DNA of 64,000 nucleotides, taken from NCBI GenBank assembly GCA_028564705.1, contig JAPXFQ010001688.1:682001-746000 (forward strand). Direction: 5' to 3'. The notes under the pieces were generated by a model. That model had not been told where the DNA came from and searched no databases. It saw nothing but the letters and a program-made list of their open reading frames with translations. Origin of the DNA: Apricaphanius iberus. Its lineage: Eukaryota; Chordata; Actinopteri; Cyprinodontiformes; Aphaniidae. This document shows, one piece after another, positions 54,733 through 64,000 of the stretch. A program made the position numbers and the translations under genes. Position 1 is the first letter of the stretch; every line of letters begins with the position of its first letter.

Positions 54733-55880
54733 GGTTCTGTAAGCGACTGTGTTTTTACTGTGCCGAGTGAGATATCTATTTCAGAGAAGACCTTCGCTAG
54801 AGCTGTCAGATGATTATTTGATGCTTGGTTGTTGATCTACCTGGTAAGACTAAGCCTCCTTAAGATCTTCTGTTAGTCTGTCTGTTTAGTTTGTCAACAA
54901 GTATACAATTTGATTTCAGTATTATATCCACCATCAGTTTTAGAAGGATAAGGTTTCAGATAGCAGCATTATCAGAAATAACACAGATGAACACCAAATT
55001 TTATCATAAAATTATACATCCAGAACCGTACTAATGTAACTGTATGCCAAAGCAAAGAAAACCTATAGAAGCATGCTATTTGTGTGATAATCGCTGAAAA
55101 GTCACACAGAAAACAACAGTGACTTGACTGTTAACAATCACACTCGAATACACAGGGAGTGTGTGGGAGCTGATTGCTATGGTAATGGGCTTTTATGTGT
55201 GCACAGTGAGCTGCGGTGTAACAGCTTTCTTTGTACCACAGTGAATTATGGTAATATTTTAAGAATGGAGTGGATGACACCAGATATGAATTTATATCCG
55301 CTGAAATTATGTCAGGCCTGGCATCAGGGGGAGACGAGACAAATGATGTGTGATGGTGAGTGGCAGTTAATTCACATCCAACATAATGAATCAAAAGTGA
55401 CAAACATGCCCTTGGATTCCTGATGAAATTCATTACAGCTGATAGCACTAGTTATCTGCTTTATGGGTCCCAATGTTAGTGAAATGTGGAACACCCCTTC
55501 TGCGGCGTTTTAAAGTATTTATTGCCTTGTTCAACCGCTGACCTTGACATCTGACACAGATGTAGCGTTTCTGTGGAGTACTAAGGGATAAACCTGGGAA
55601 ATGGATTTCTGACCAGAATCAGTCTCAAGATATTAATGTAATTTTTTAGCCAGGAATTCTGGCAGCTGTGAAAATGAATATAGAAATATCCCTAAGGTCC
55701 AGTACCTATTTTAGAGCTCCTTTGGCATTATTATTATTGTTTGACTGGAAACGATTACAGGGATTTGCAAAGGTGTTTCAAATGCATGAGCTTTTTATTG
55801 CGCATGTTGTCACATGGCAACAAAAAACATCCATGCATTTTATTGCACCCTGTGCAGTGACACTCCTGTTTAACTTAAAC
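54733..55880. other. Unique-looking DNA, possible conserved non-coding element
   Basis: No recognised repeat. The part at 55,120-55,460 has balanced composition and stays open on both strands (55124-55423 plus, 55131-55448 minus), with no motif, splice pair or known protein similarity. Such low-stop, repeat-free blocks are typical of constrained non-coding DNA, but only comparison could show that. Confidence 0.4.
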
Positions 55881-56101
55881 CAGGGGTCCCCAATTCTAGG
55901 TCTCAAGGGTCGGTGTCCTACCTGTTTTGGCTGTATTTCTGCTCCAACACAGCTGATTCAAATTGTCCAGCTTCTTCCTCAACATGGCAGTTCTGCAGAT
56001 GCCTGTTAATGAGCCATCATTTGATTCTGGTGTGTTGAACCAGGTAAAGAACCAAAACCTCCAGGATACTGGTCCTCAAGGCCTGGATTTTGGGATCCTT
56101 G
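55881..56101. mobile_element. Non-autonomous hAT with CAGGGGTCCCC-type ends
   Basis: Left CAGGGGTCCCCAATTCTAGG and right CCTGGATTTTGGGATCCTTG are inverted. The body has GCTCCAACACAGCTGATTCA and TTCTGGTGTGTTGAACCAGG, the layout of one of the commonest fish hAT miniatures. Flanks ACTTAAAC and ACTTACGT match at 5 of 8, a decayed target duplication. 221 bp. Confidence 0.85.
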
Positions 56102-56870
56102 ACTTACGTGCTGTCCATTTCTACTAATGCTCCTTGAGATGGTTCTGCTTCTTCATTAGAGTCCAGCTGTGTTTAATTAAACTAATTGGACTTGATTAGG
56201 AATTACACCCGCCTATATAAGACCATCCAGCTCACAGTGCATGTCGGAGCAAATGAGAATCATAAAGTGAGAGTCGCCAAACGGATGCCTCTCCTCAGTG
56301 TGAGTTTATATGAAAGCCTGCATAGAGTTTGCTAAAAACACATACAGGACCCCTAGACTATAAGACATAAGATTATCTGGTCTGATGAGATTGAGAATTG
56401 AAGGAAATAATACCTACAGAGATATCCTGGAAGAAAACCTCTTCCAGAGAGCTCAGGACCTCAGACTGGGCTGGAGGTTCACCTTTCAACAGGACAATGA
56501 CCCTAAGCACACAGCTAAAATAAAGGATTGGCTTTGGAACAACTCTGTGACCATTTTTGACGGGCCCAGCCAGAGCCCTGAACTAAAGCAAAAAAAGCAT
56601 CTCTGGATAGACCTGAAAATGGCTGTCCACCAATTTTCACATCGAACCTGACAGAACAGAGGATCCCCAAATACAGATATGAAAAAACTTGTTGCATTAT
56701 TCCCAAGAAGACTCATGGCTGTACTAGCTCAAAAGGGTGCTTCTGCTCAATACTGAGCCAAGGATCTGAATACTTATGATCATGCGAAATTTCAGTTTTT
56801 CTTTTCTAATAAATTTGCAAAAAATTTCAACACTTCTTTTTTTCATTGTAGGTCAAAATTATGTTAATAT
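56102..56870 (+). mobile_element. Tc1/mariner-type fragment, internally deleted
   Basis: From 56,126 the sequence follows a Tc1 family 5' region: GCTCCTTGAGATGGTTCTGC, GTCCAGCTGTGTTTAATTAA, CTCACAGTGCATGTCGGAGC. It jumps to mid-transposase and ends in the 3' UTR phrase AATACTTATGATCATG and AATAAATTTGCAAAAAATTT. The outer TIRs are not complete. Directly abuts the hAT miniature. Confidence 0.85.
56385..56651 (+). pseudogene. Tc1 transposase C-terminal fragment, third catalytic residue lost
   Basis: Upstream KIIWSDEIEN near 56,367-56,398 carries the first catalytic aspartate and is followed by a stop; the frame resumes at 56385. It includes FTFQQDNDPKHTAKIKDWLW (second aspartate, in QDNDPKH) and then SQSPELKQKKHLWIDLK. 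The last block should read SPDLNPIENLW, with E as the third DDE residue; here K sits at that position. The segment between first and second D is largely deleted. Inactive. Confidence 0.88.
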
Positions 56871-57929
56871 GTTATGCAGGTAACAGCAAACCAGCAAGGA
56901 TGAAACAAATTTCAAGTATCAAGCTTTTATGTGAACATACAAAACAAAGGCTGGTATTTTGTTAACTTTGCTTTTAGGTCTGTGATAAATCACCAGACAT
57001 TCCGTCATCAAACATTTGTATATTAAGTTACATCATAAACACATCTGGTTGTTTGAATAAAACAAATAAATCACACAGTTGTATCTCACTATTACCTCTT
57101 TATGGGACAAACATTCCGGATCATTTGGCTGGGGGGATTATGTGCACAGCCTTCAAATTAAAATCTTGCTTGCCAGATTTTTTTGCATATAAACTGCTGT
57201 TTGAAATGCTTAGGAGTTTGTCCTTTTTTCATCAGAGAGTTCAGTTTGGATGCTTGGAAAGGAAATACTCATGTAAACATTTCAGGACCATTGATTTTCT
57301 ATTTATGTATCTTCAGGGATCCTGTAAATTCCTCACTGCCACATCAAAACAGTCATCCTTTCCAAGGAGATGCTATAAGGGGTTAGGATTCCCAGAACGA
57401 CCCCCAATGTCCCATAAATGTGTGGTAAATTTTAACTATTATTATACATATTATATATTATACACATATGCTAAGACACAGAGACACAGTAAAAGTATTT
57501 AAAATCACCCTAAACAAATTTCCTCTGTAGGGTTGCTGGACTCAGCCGTAGTGACATTGTTATTGTTATATGGTTATTTCGCCCCCTTGTGAAATTTTAA
57601 CCTCTGTAGTTTTGGTCTACTCATTTCCCAATTACAATGGGAGATTTCAAACCAATGCTGCCTCAGTTTCTCTCTGTCAGGATAACCTTTTATATCCATA
57701 ATGACATCTCACTTTTTTTCCAGGAATTTCTTTTAAACTCTACTTTAAAGGGGAATGTGGTTTTAGGACTACAACAAAAAATATCAACCTGCAGGAAGTC
57801 ACTTAATGTTAGCTTTATATGATTGAGACAATACCTGTTATATTCACTGAATCATTTTGGCCAAATAGTGATCAGAGCCAAATACAGAAGATCTGAGTGT
57901 TTTTATGAGTGGAAAGCTCTTCTAGATCT
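56871..57929. other. No recognised feature
   Basis: Unassigned A+T-rich DNA. The 149-residue open frame at 57053-57502 has no recognisable motif and no splice support. Confidence 0.45.
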
Positions 57930-58500
57930 TGAAGAAAGAAAGCAGCCCCAGACTATAACACTGGCGTCAACATGTTTTACTGACAGCATGATCATCTTTT
58001 GCTGAAATGCCCATTTAGTTCCACAACAGATGTAATGGGATACTCCCTTTCCAAAAAATATTTCTTATTCCATCTCATGATTACAAAGAAAACTTTTCCA
58101 ACATCTTGGGAATTATGATGATGGGTTTTTTTTTTGTGAGAAATGGGAGATTAGCATGTATGTTTTGCCTCAAAACTCTCACATGGACGTCATTTTCCTC
58201 TAACTACTGAATCATGAACATGTGGTTCTGGGTTTATTTGTGACTTCCTGCAGAATTTGTCATGCTCTTTGGTTAAATGTTGAATGCTAATTAATCATTG
58301 TAGGGTTCACAATGGTTCCTTGTTTTTCTCCATTTGTGGATGATGGCGCTGACTGTGATGAGGCGCACCGGAGTCCAAAAGCCTTACAAACATATGTTTT
58401 ATATTTTCTGGACTGAAAATGGAAATTGATCTTCCAATCTGATCTTGAATTTATTAAAAGTGAGGCATAATGTGTTGCTGTTTGAGATTTTTTATAGTGT
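57930..58500 (-). mobile_element. Old Tc1/mariner-type fragment
   Basis: Antisense transposase phrases of a fish Tc1 family survive in order: CAGCCCCAGACTATAACACT, ACATGTTTTACTGACAGCAT, AACAGATGTAATGGGATAC, ATGATTACAAAGAAAACTT, GGTTCCTTGTTTTTCTCCAT and TTGTGGATGATGGCGCTGAC. It is more diverged than the other copies and has neither TIR. Confidence 0.7.
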
Positions 58501-58921
58501 TAAATTTGACAAAAAAAATTAATTTAGTTTTAGTCTTAGTCTTTTGACTAACATTAATTTTAGTTTTACTCAAGATCTAGTCATTGGTTTTGATTTTAAT
58601 TATAGTCTAATTTTTGTCGACTACCATTTCTAGCAATTTTATGCGACTAAAATATTCTACATATAATTTTTCTACATATAATTTTCTACTTCTGGCAAAT
58701 CTACATTTGTTGAAAAATATCTACTTGGAGCTGTAATTTGATATACAAGGCTCCAACTGCCACTGATCACATAGCACACAGCTAAGAATATATATATATC
58801 TAAATAATGAAAAATACACACCTGATATATTATAGAAACAGCGTAATTACAAAATAACTAAATGGACGGAACAAACAGCCCCCCACAAAAAAAACAAACA
58901 AACAAAAAAAATTATATTATA
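58501..58921. other. No recognised feature
   Basis: A+T-rich DNA with a short TA run near 58,790. Nothing supportable. Confidence 0.4.
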
Positions 58922-59203
58922 CAGTACAGACCAAAAGTTTTGACACACCCTTTCATTCAATGCATTTTCTTTATTTTCATGACTACATTGTAGATTCTCA
59001 ATTAAGGGCAATCAAAACTATGAAACATAATGTACGGAATTACTGTAGGTACTTAAACAAAAACGGTGAAATAACTGAATATATGTTTTATATTTCAGAT
59101 TCCTCATTGTAGCCACCCTTTGCTCTGATTACTGCTTTCTCTTGCGCTTCAAGAGGTTGGCCCTAGTCAACCGAAATGGTTTTCCAACAGTCTTGTAAAG
59201 GAC
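58922..59203 (-). mobile_element. Tc1/mariner-type element, one end only
   Basis: Starts CAGTACAGACCAAAAGTTTT after a TA, then CACACCCTTTCATTCAATGC, TCATGACTACATTGTAGATT and AGCCACCCTTTGCTCTGATT. These are the TIR and antisense 3' region of a common fish Tc1 family. It breaks off after GAAATGGTTTTCCAACAGTC. Confidence 0.82.
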
Positions 59204-59258
59204 TCAACTCAGATGAGTACTTTATTTTATCAAGTCCAATACACAATGGCAAAATATA
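59204..59258. other. Short spacer between two Tc1 elements
   Basis: 55 bp of unassigned sequence ending in the TA target of the next element. Confidence 0.5.
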
Positions 59259-60640
59259 CACTGTTCAAAAAATAAAGGGAACATTTAGAAAGTACAATGT
59301 AACTCCAAGTCAATCACACTGATTGGCAATCAATTTCACATGCTGTTTTGCAAATGGATTAGACAAATGGTGAAAATTATAGGCAATTAGCAAGACACTG
59401 TCAATTAAGGAGTGTTTTTGCAGGTGGTGACCACAGACCAGTTCTCTATTCCTATGCTTTCCTGTTGATATTTTGGAGCTTTCATTCTAGGGGTAGCATA
59501 AGATGGAGTCTACAACCCACTCAAGTGGCTCTGGTAGTGCAACTCATTCAGGATGGATCATCCATGCGAGCCATGTCACGAAAGTTTGCAGTGTCTGTCA
59601 CCGTAGTGTCCAGAGAATGAAGGCACTACCAGGAGACAGGCCGGTACATCAGGAGACATGGAGGAAGCCATAGGAGGAAAAAAAAAAAAGAGTAGCAGGA
59701 CTGCTACCTCCACCTTTATGCGAGGGGGAACAGGAAGAGCACTGCTAGAGCCCTGCATAATGACCTCCAGCAGGCCACAAATGTGCATGTGTCTGCTCAA
59801 AGGGTCAGAAACAGACTACGAGGCCCGACGTCTATAGATGGGGGTTTTGTTTACATCCCAACACTGTACAGGATGTTTGGCATTTGCCACCAAGGTTGGG
59901 AAATTTGTCACTGATTCCTTGTGCTCTTCACTAATGAAAGTACAGTAGATTCACAGTGAGCACAAATCACAGAGGTGACAGAGTCTGAAAACCCTGTGTA
60001 GAACATTCCGCTTCATGCAAAATCCTTCAGCAAGACCGTTTTGGGAGTGGGTCAATAATGGTGTGGGGTGGCATTTCTTTGTGGGGTTCACAGCCCTCCA
60101 TGTGCTCACCAGCGGTAACCTGACTGCCATTAGGTACAGAGATGAGATCCTCAGACCCTTTGTGAAGCTATTTGTTGGTGCCATTAGCCCTGGGCTCCTC
60201 CTAACACAAGACAATGCTAGACCTCGTATGGCTAGAGTGTGTTAGTAGTTCCTGCAAGAGGAAGACATTTATGGCATGGACTGGCCCACTCGTTCACCCT
60301 CCTCCCCAGACCTGAATCCAACTGAGCACATCTGAGACATTATGTCCCGCTCTATCCACCAACCCCACATTGCATCACAAACTGTCTAGGAGTTAGTGGA
60401 TGGTTTAGTCCAGGTCTGGGAGGAGATCCCTCAGGAGACCATCCACCACCTCATCAGGAGCATGCCCATCACGAGTATGCCCAGACATGTGGAGGCCACA
60501 CACACTGCTGAGCCTCATTCTGGTTTGTTTTAAGAACATTACATCAAAGTGGGATCAGCCTGTAGTGTGTTTTTCCAATTTAAATTTTAATGTGACTCCA
60601 AATCCAGACCCCTGTGGGTTGATCAATTTGATTACCAAAT
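59259..60640 (+). mobile_element. Tc1/mariner-type element, near full length, right end missing
   Basis: Left TIR CACTGTTCAAAAAATAAAGG follows TA (59257-59258). Sense transposase text continues for 1.3 kb: GACGGAGTC-like AAGATGGAGTCTACAACCC, ACAGGCCGGTACATCAGGAG, GGCCACAAATGTGCATGTGT, GTCAGAAACAGACTACG and AGGAGATCCCTCAGGAGACC. The 3' UTR reaches GTGTGACTCC-like GTGACTCCAAATCCAGACC and stops near 60,640 before the right TIR. An A-run at 59,678-59,689 and many shifts disable it. Confidence 0.88.
60015..60245 (+). pseudogene. Tc1 transposase catalytic-core fragment
   Basis: Plus frame with TALHVLTSGNLTAIRYRDEI, LRPFVKLFVGAISPGLLL and TQDNARPRMARVC. QDNARP carries the second DDE aspartate. Downstream in a shifted register the block DLNPTEHI keeps the third catalytic glutamate, but the next codon, normally W, is TGA. 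Frames are broken on both sides, so it is inactive. Confidence 0.85.
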
Positions 60641-61807
60641 TTCCCCATTTGATGGGGTATGTACTTGGAAATGGCCCAGTAGAGTCGCTGGGCAGGAGCT
60701 ATGTTTAAGTCATAGTGATTGGTTGTATGTGAAAGGGAAATGAGCAGACGTTGCCAAACAAAAGGCTCTGTAAAATAAGAGCTGCTGGCAAAATAGTTTA
60801 ATACAATATAACAAACAGAAACACAACAGCAATCCCTCCTTCTTCTGTGTCTATCTCGTTATTTCTACTAATAAGAGACTCCTTTTGTGGCAGATCAGTA
60901 ATGCTACTCACTGCTGAGAAAGTTGTGATGTCTTAGCTAATTTCTTAGAGCCACTTTTGTATTGAGACACAACGCCTGAGTGGAGCGGGCCATCAGATTA
61001 CCCCGTCAGATAAAAGATCCAATAAAATTACCATGAAGTTCTTATAGTAGAAATGCGTCTATTGTAATGGCGCCAGGACTGATCTGGGAGAGGGAACCGG
61101 ATGCTTTCATTACTAAGATGTGGGAAGACATTTGGGATAATGCAAAGAAAACAATACTTTGCAATAAGACTACTGTATGGCAAATACTGAATAGGACACA
61201 TGATGCTGCAAACTATATCTGCAAATATACACAGAAAGGATGTTGTTGGATGTTGGGAATCTTACAAACTACTCCGTAGTCTTTTTCATAAAAATACCAA
61301 AGTATTGCTAAGTTCTTTGAATTTAAATAACAAAAGGCATTGAAAAATGATGTCCGTTTTATTGATACATATCAGAAAAAAATTGTGTTATTTGGAAATT
61401 TTGTATGAGGAAAACGTAAAAATTAATTGTGTTGTATTGAGTTACAAGGTTTGTTGAGACAGGCCTCACAAAGGAAGTCTAGGTTCCTCCAACTAGCTTT
61501 GTTGTACATCCAACTGGTTGAAAGTCCTGACAGGTAGCATTGTGCAACTAACAAAGTAAAATAGAATGAATAAAGATCTAAAGGCAGTGCAGCTAATTTA
61601 TGCTTTTTTGCCTCAGCTGTCCTCATGAATATATGTAAAGAAATTCCTCTGAAATAAATCCTTGTGGAATGACAATAATGTAACAAACCACCTACACATA
61701 CACAGTATAGACATGACTCAATGCCTTCTCTCCTACACACACAATCACTGTGATTTTTTTACCTCAGCTTTCATATTTGGGCTGCATCATCATCCAAAGC
61801 AACATAG
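60641..61807. other. No recognised feature
   Basis: Unassigned DNA. The frame at 61067-61279 plus has no motif or splice support. Confidence 0.4.
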
Positions 61808-62536
61808 GGATGGATACCAATATCCAGTGCCTTAATAGCACCGGTTCTGGCATAAGCGGTAATAACCAGACCAAACAACAACTCACATTTCGGTGCTTTA
61901 TTTTATTTTCATATATTGTTATTTTCAGAAAAACATGGCTATATTTTTGCAAAAAAAAAAAGGTAAAACTTGAGGCTTTGAAAATTAACACGAGTCGATT
62001 AATTCCTCATTTTTTAAACGTAATTAAGGCATACAAAGAACACCTCCCTGTTTACAATTCAGCCCGCACCACATAGGCTCTCCTTCCAAACCAGCCAAAC
62101 TGCAGATTGTTGCGCAGAAGCATGTGTGTGTGTGTGTGTGTTTGTGTGTGCCTAAATGACATCTGAGTATGTTGTTATTGTTGAGAATGTCATTGTTGAG
62201 TTCAAAACTAAAATTCTATTGATTTCTACTATATTTAATTATTAAAAAAGAGCAACGGCATCTGGAGTTGTCCTTTATTTACACTGAAAATTGTAGTTTT
62301 TAGGTCATATTTAGGAATGGTGATTAATTCACAGCCACTCTGTGATTAATTAGATCAAAATTCTTAATTGTTTGCCAGCCCTACTAAAAATAAAAACAAA
62401 AAAAAGAAGATTGTTGGATTAAATATTTATGTTTTCCATTATTTAAGCACCATTTCGAGCACAGTTTACGCACAGTCACCATTTCAAAATACCAGTTTGG
62501 AACCGGTATCGGATAAAACCTAAACGATACCCATCC
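61808..62536. mobile_element. DNA element with GGATGGRTAYC ends
   Basis: Left GGATGGATACCAATATCC with AATAGCACCGGTTCTGGC; right GGAACCGGTATCGGATAAAA then AACGATACCCATCC. The ends are inverted and match the layout of a teleost element with GGGTACCG/CACCGGTT subterminal motifs. ATAG lies directly outside both ends (61804-61807 and 62537-62540), perhaps a 4-bp duplication or part of a longer decayed one. It contains a (TG)n microsatellite and, near 62,310, a GTGATTAATT-rich piece like a second element. Confidence 0.6.
62123..62150. repeat. (TG)n microsatellite
   Basis: 28 bp of TG with one T interruption. Confidence 0.95.
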
Positions 62537-62540
62537 ATAG

Positions 62541-62981
62541 TCTGGCACCATTCTACATCCAGAAAAGGGGATTGACATGACAATAAATGAAAAATGGCTT
62601 TGGACTCACAGTGATTAAATAAATGGTACTTTTCTCTAACTTGGACCTTTACCTTTTTAGATTAAAAACTAAATACTTGTTTCTCTTCTTCATCTTCTTT
62701 CTTTCTTCTCTTTTGTTTTCCTGTCCATAACTTCAAGAAATTAAACCCACAGTAATTATTAATAAACAATTCTCTTGGAAAAAAACAAATAGCTGAATTA
62801 CCTACGTTTTTTTTGTTTGTTTTTTTACCTCTGCAACACTGATAGAAATATAGATTCAAGATCCATATAATTTTTATAAATCTTATCTAAAAACACACTT
62901 AATTAAATTGTTGGGGTACCACATGGCTTAGTGGTAAACTAGGAGCACCATTTACACAGGCTGCAGTCCTAAATACAGCAT
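62541..62981. other. No recognised feature
   Basis: A+T-rich DNA with a pyrimidine-rich part near 62,680-62,730. Confidence 0.4.
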
Positions 62982-63498
62982 GGGTGTTTCTCAATGCCTA
63001 GGAACCTAGCCGTGATGCCTTGGACCCGTCCCAGTTGCCTAGGAGATACGTCATCAGGGATCAGCAAGGCGTGTCCCAATGCTCATGTGCTACCAAGGAA
63101 TCTGTCCTCCATTTGTTAGCCGTTTAGCTAACTGACCAAGGATACATCAGAGGTGCCTTGATACCTTTTTGTTATTATTTTTTAGATCGATAGCAGTTAT
63201 GTATGGTTGGTTAGTTGCTTAATAGTTGCAGTTTCGGTGAATACCAGGTACTAATTCGCTTACACATTTGATTTAACCAACATATACCCGATTTAAAAAA
63301 AGGAAAACGCTAGTTATACATTTACAGTTCCATGGCTGAAGTAATGTTACGATGCTACTACAACGTGTGGTACGTAAAGCCGGTAAGCCGATAGCCGCGG
63401 TCCTGTGTGGTAAGTCGGTCCCACATAATCGTTTTCTTTGACCATGGAAGGACAGTGTCCTCATAAGCAAGGCGCCTCGCCTACCCAGGCAACACCCC
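62982..63498. mobile_element. Non-autonomous DNA element with GGTGTTTCTCAA ends, copy 2
   Basis: Begins GGGTGTTTCTCAATGCCTAG and shares with copy 1 the blocks CCTAGGAGATACGTCATCAG, GTATGGTTGGTTAGTTGCTT, GGTACTAATTCGCTTACACA and GAAGGACAGTGTCC. It ends near GGCAACACCCC. Slightly shorter than copy 1, with different small deletions. No clear target duplication. Confidence 0.75.
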
Positions 63499-64000
63499 GT
63501 GTCTTCCCCTTCTCTCTCCTTCTGTCCCTCTTCCTGTCCAGATGCTGCTGAATAAAGACTCCTACTATCATAATAACCCTAACCAATACTAAGACAAAAT
63601 TATTGCGCATTCTAGCTGGGTGAAAAAGTTATAACTAACTCTAAACAGCTAGTATCACCTCATTATGTTGAGAGAAACTTTTCTGACACACTTCTTGTAG
63701 GTATCTATCAGTGTCTTAAACCCATCTGAAGAAAGTTTGCTATAGTCCTAACCTTAGCTATCCCTGCATAATTCACAGGCAGGTCTGTTGAAGTGCGGTC
63801 ATTTTTGTTGAGTGGAAAGGAGCAGAGAGAGAACAGACCCCAGCAGGTGTGCTATTACTGAGGGTCCTTATTGGCAGGAGTTGATATTGCTAGGTGGAGG
63901 GTGCTGCTGTGTGCTGGGTAAGCTTTTAAGGGAGACTGTCTGGGTTGACTGTGTTGAAGGCTGTTGAAGTCCACTAAAAGAATCCTGTTTTACGTCCCTG
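63499..64000. other. No recognised feature
   Basis: Starts with a pyrimidine-rich stretch (CTTCTCTCTCCTTCTGTCCC) and an AATAAAGACTCC phrase near 63,550. No gene or repeat assigned up to the window edge. Confidence 0.4.

Noticed and set aside
57053..57502. 149-residue plus-strand open frame
   Set aside because: No motif, no promoter, no splice support, and composition like its surroundings.

Overview
The window looks like intergenic or intronic DNA from a ray-finned fish, most likely a percomorph teleost. It is A+T-rich, has no prokaryote-like gene density, and its long open frames lie almost entirely in transposon remnants. The repeat load is typical of teleosts: eight Tc1/mariner-type remnants, several hAT-type elements, a PIF/Harbinger-type element, L2/Rex1-like and RTE/Rex3-like LINE pieces, tRNA-headed SINEs with (GATG)n or poly-A tails, two solo LTRs and many microsatellites. 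Families were recognised by eye, so names are class-level and species is not claimed.

Host-gene evidence is thin. The best is a CpG-rich block at about 26.2-26.6 kb that reads as the promoter and non-coding first exon of a minus-strand gene, with a strong splice donor at its 3' edge. Two short plus-strand open segments with good splice sites (1720-1846 and 9050-9170) have compatible phases and may be exons of an unrecognised gene. A possible terminal exon with a membrane segment and a poly-A signal lies at 36.8-37.05 kb. None could be named.

Layout: 0-1.4 kb Tc1 element; 1.4-9.2 kb candidate exons, LINE pieces and a SINE with perfect target duplication; 9.2-17.4 kb repeats, a reverse SINE and microsatellites; 18.0-20.9 kb a composite hAT; 21.8-22.8 kb a hAT nested in another repeat; 22.8-28.4 kb mostly quiet DNA around the CpG promoter; 28.4-30.05 kb a three-layer nest (Tc1, then hAT, then TTAA element); 30-36 kb RTE tail, duplications, a 28-bp perfect palindrome and a Tc1 with both ends; 37-43.8 kb mostly unrecognised A+T-rich DNA; 43.9-47.1 kb hAT end, solo LTR, hAT half, Tc1 and TTAA-element fragment; 47-50 kb quiet DNA and a SINE; 50.9-54.7 kb a four-layer nest (LINE, Harbinger, solo LTR, small DNA element); 54.7-55.9 kb single-copy-looking DNA; 55.9-64 kb more Tc1, hAT and small DNA elements.

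The window is mainly a record of successive insertions. Several are datable relative to one another because target duplications, and in one case an unfilled target site in a sister copy, survive. No intact transposase, tRNA, rRNA or CRISPR array was seen.
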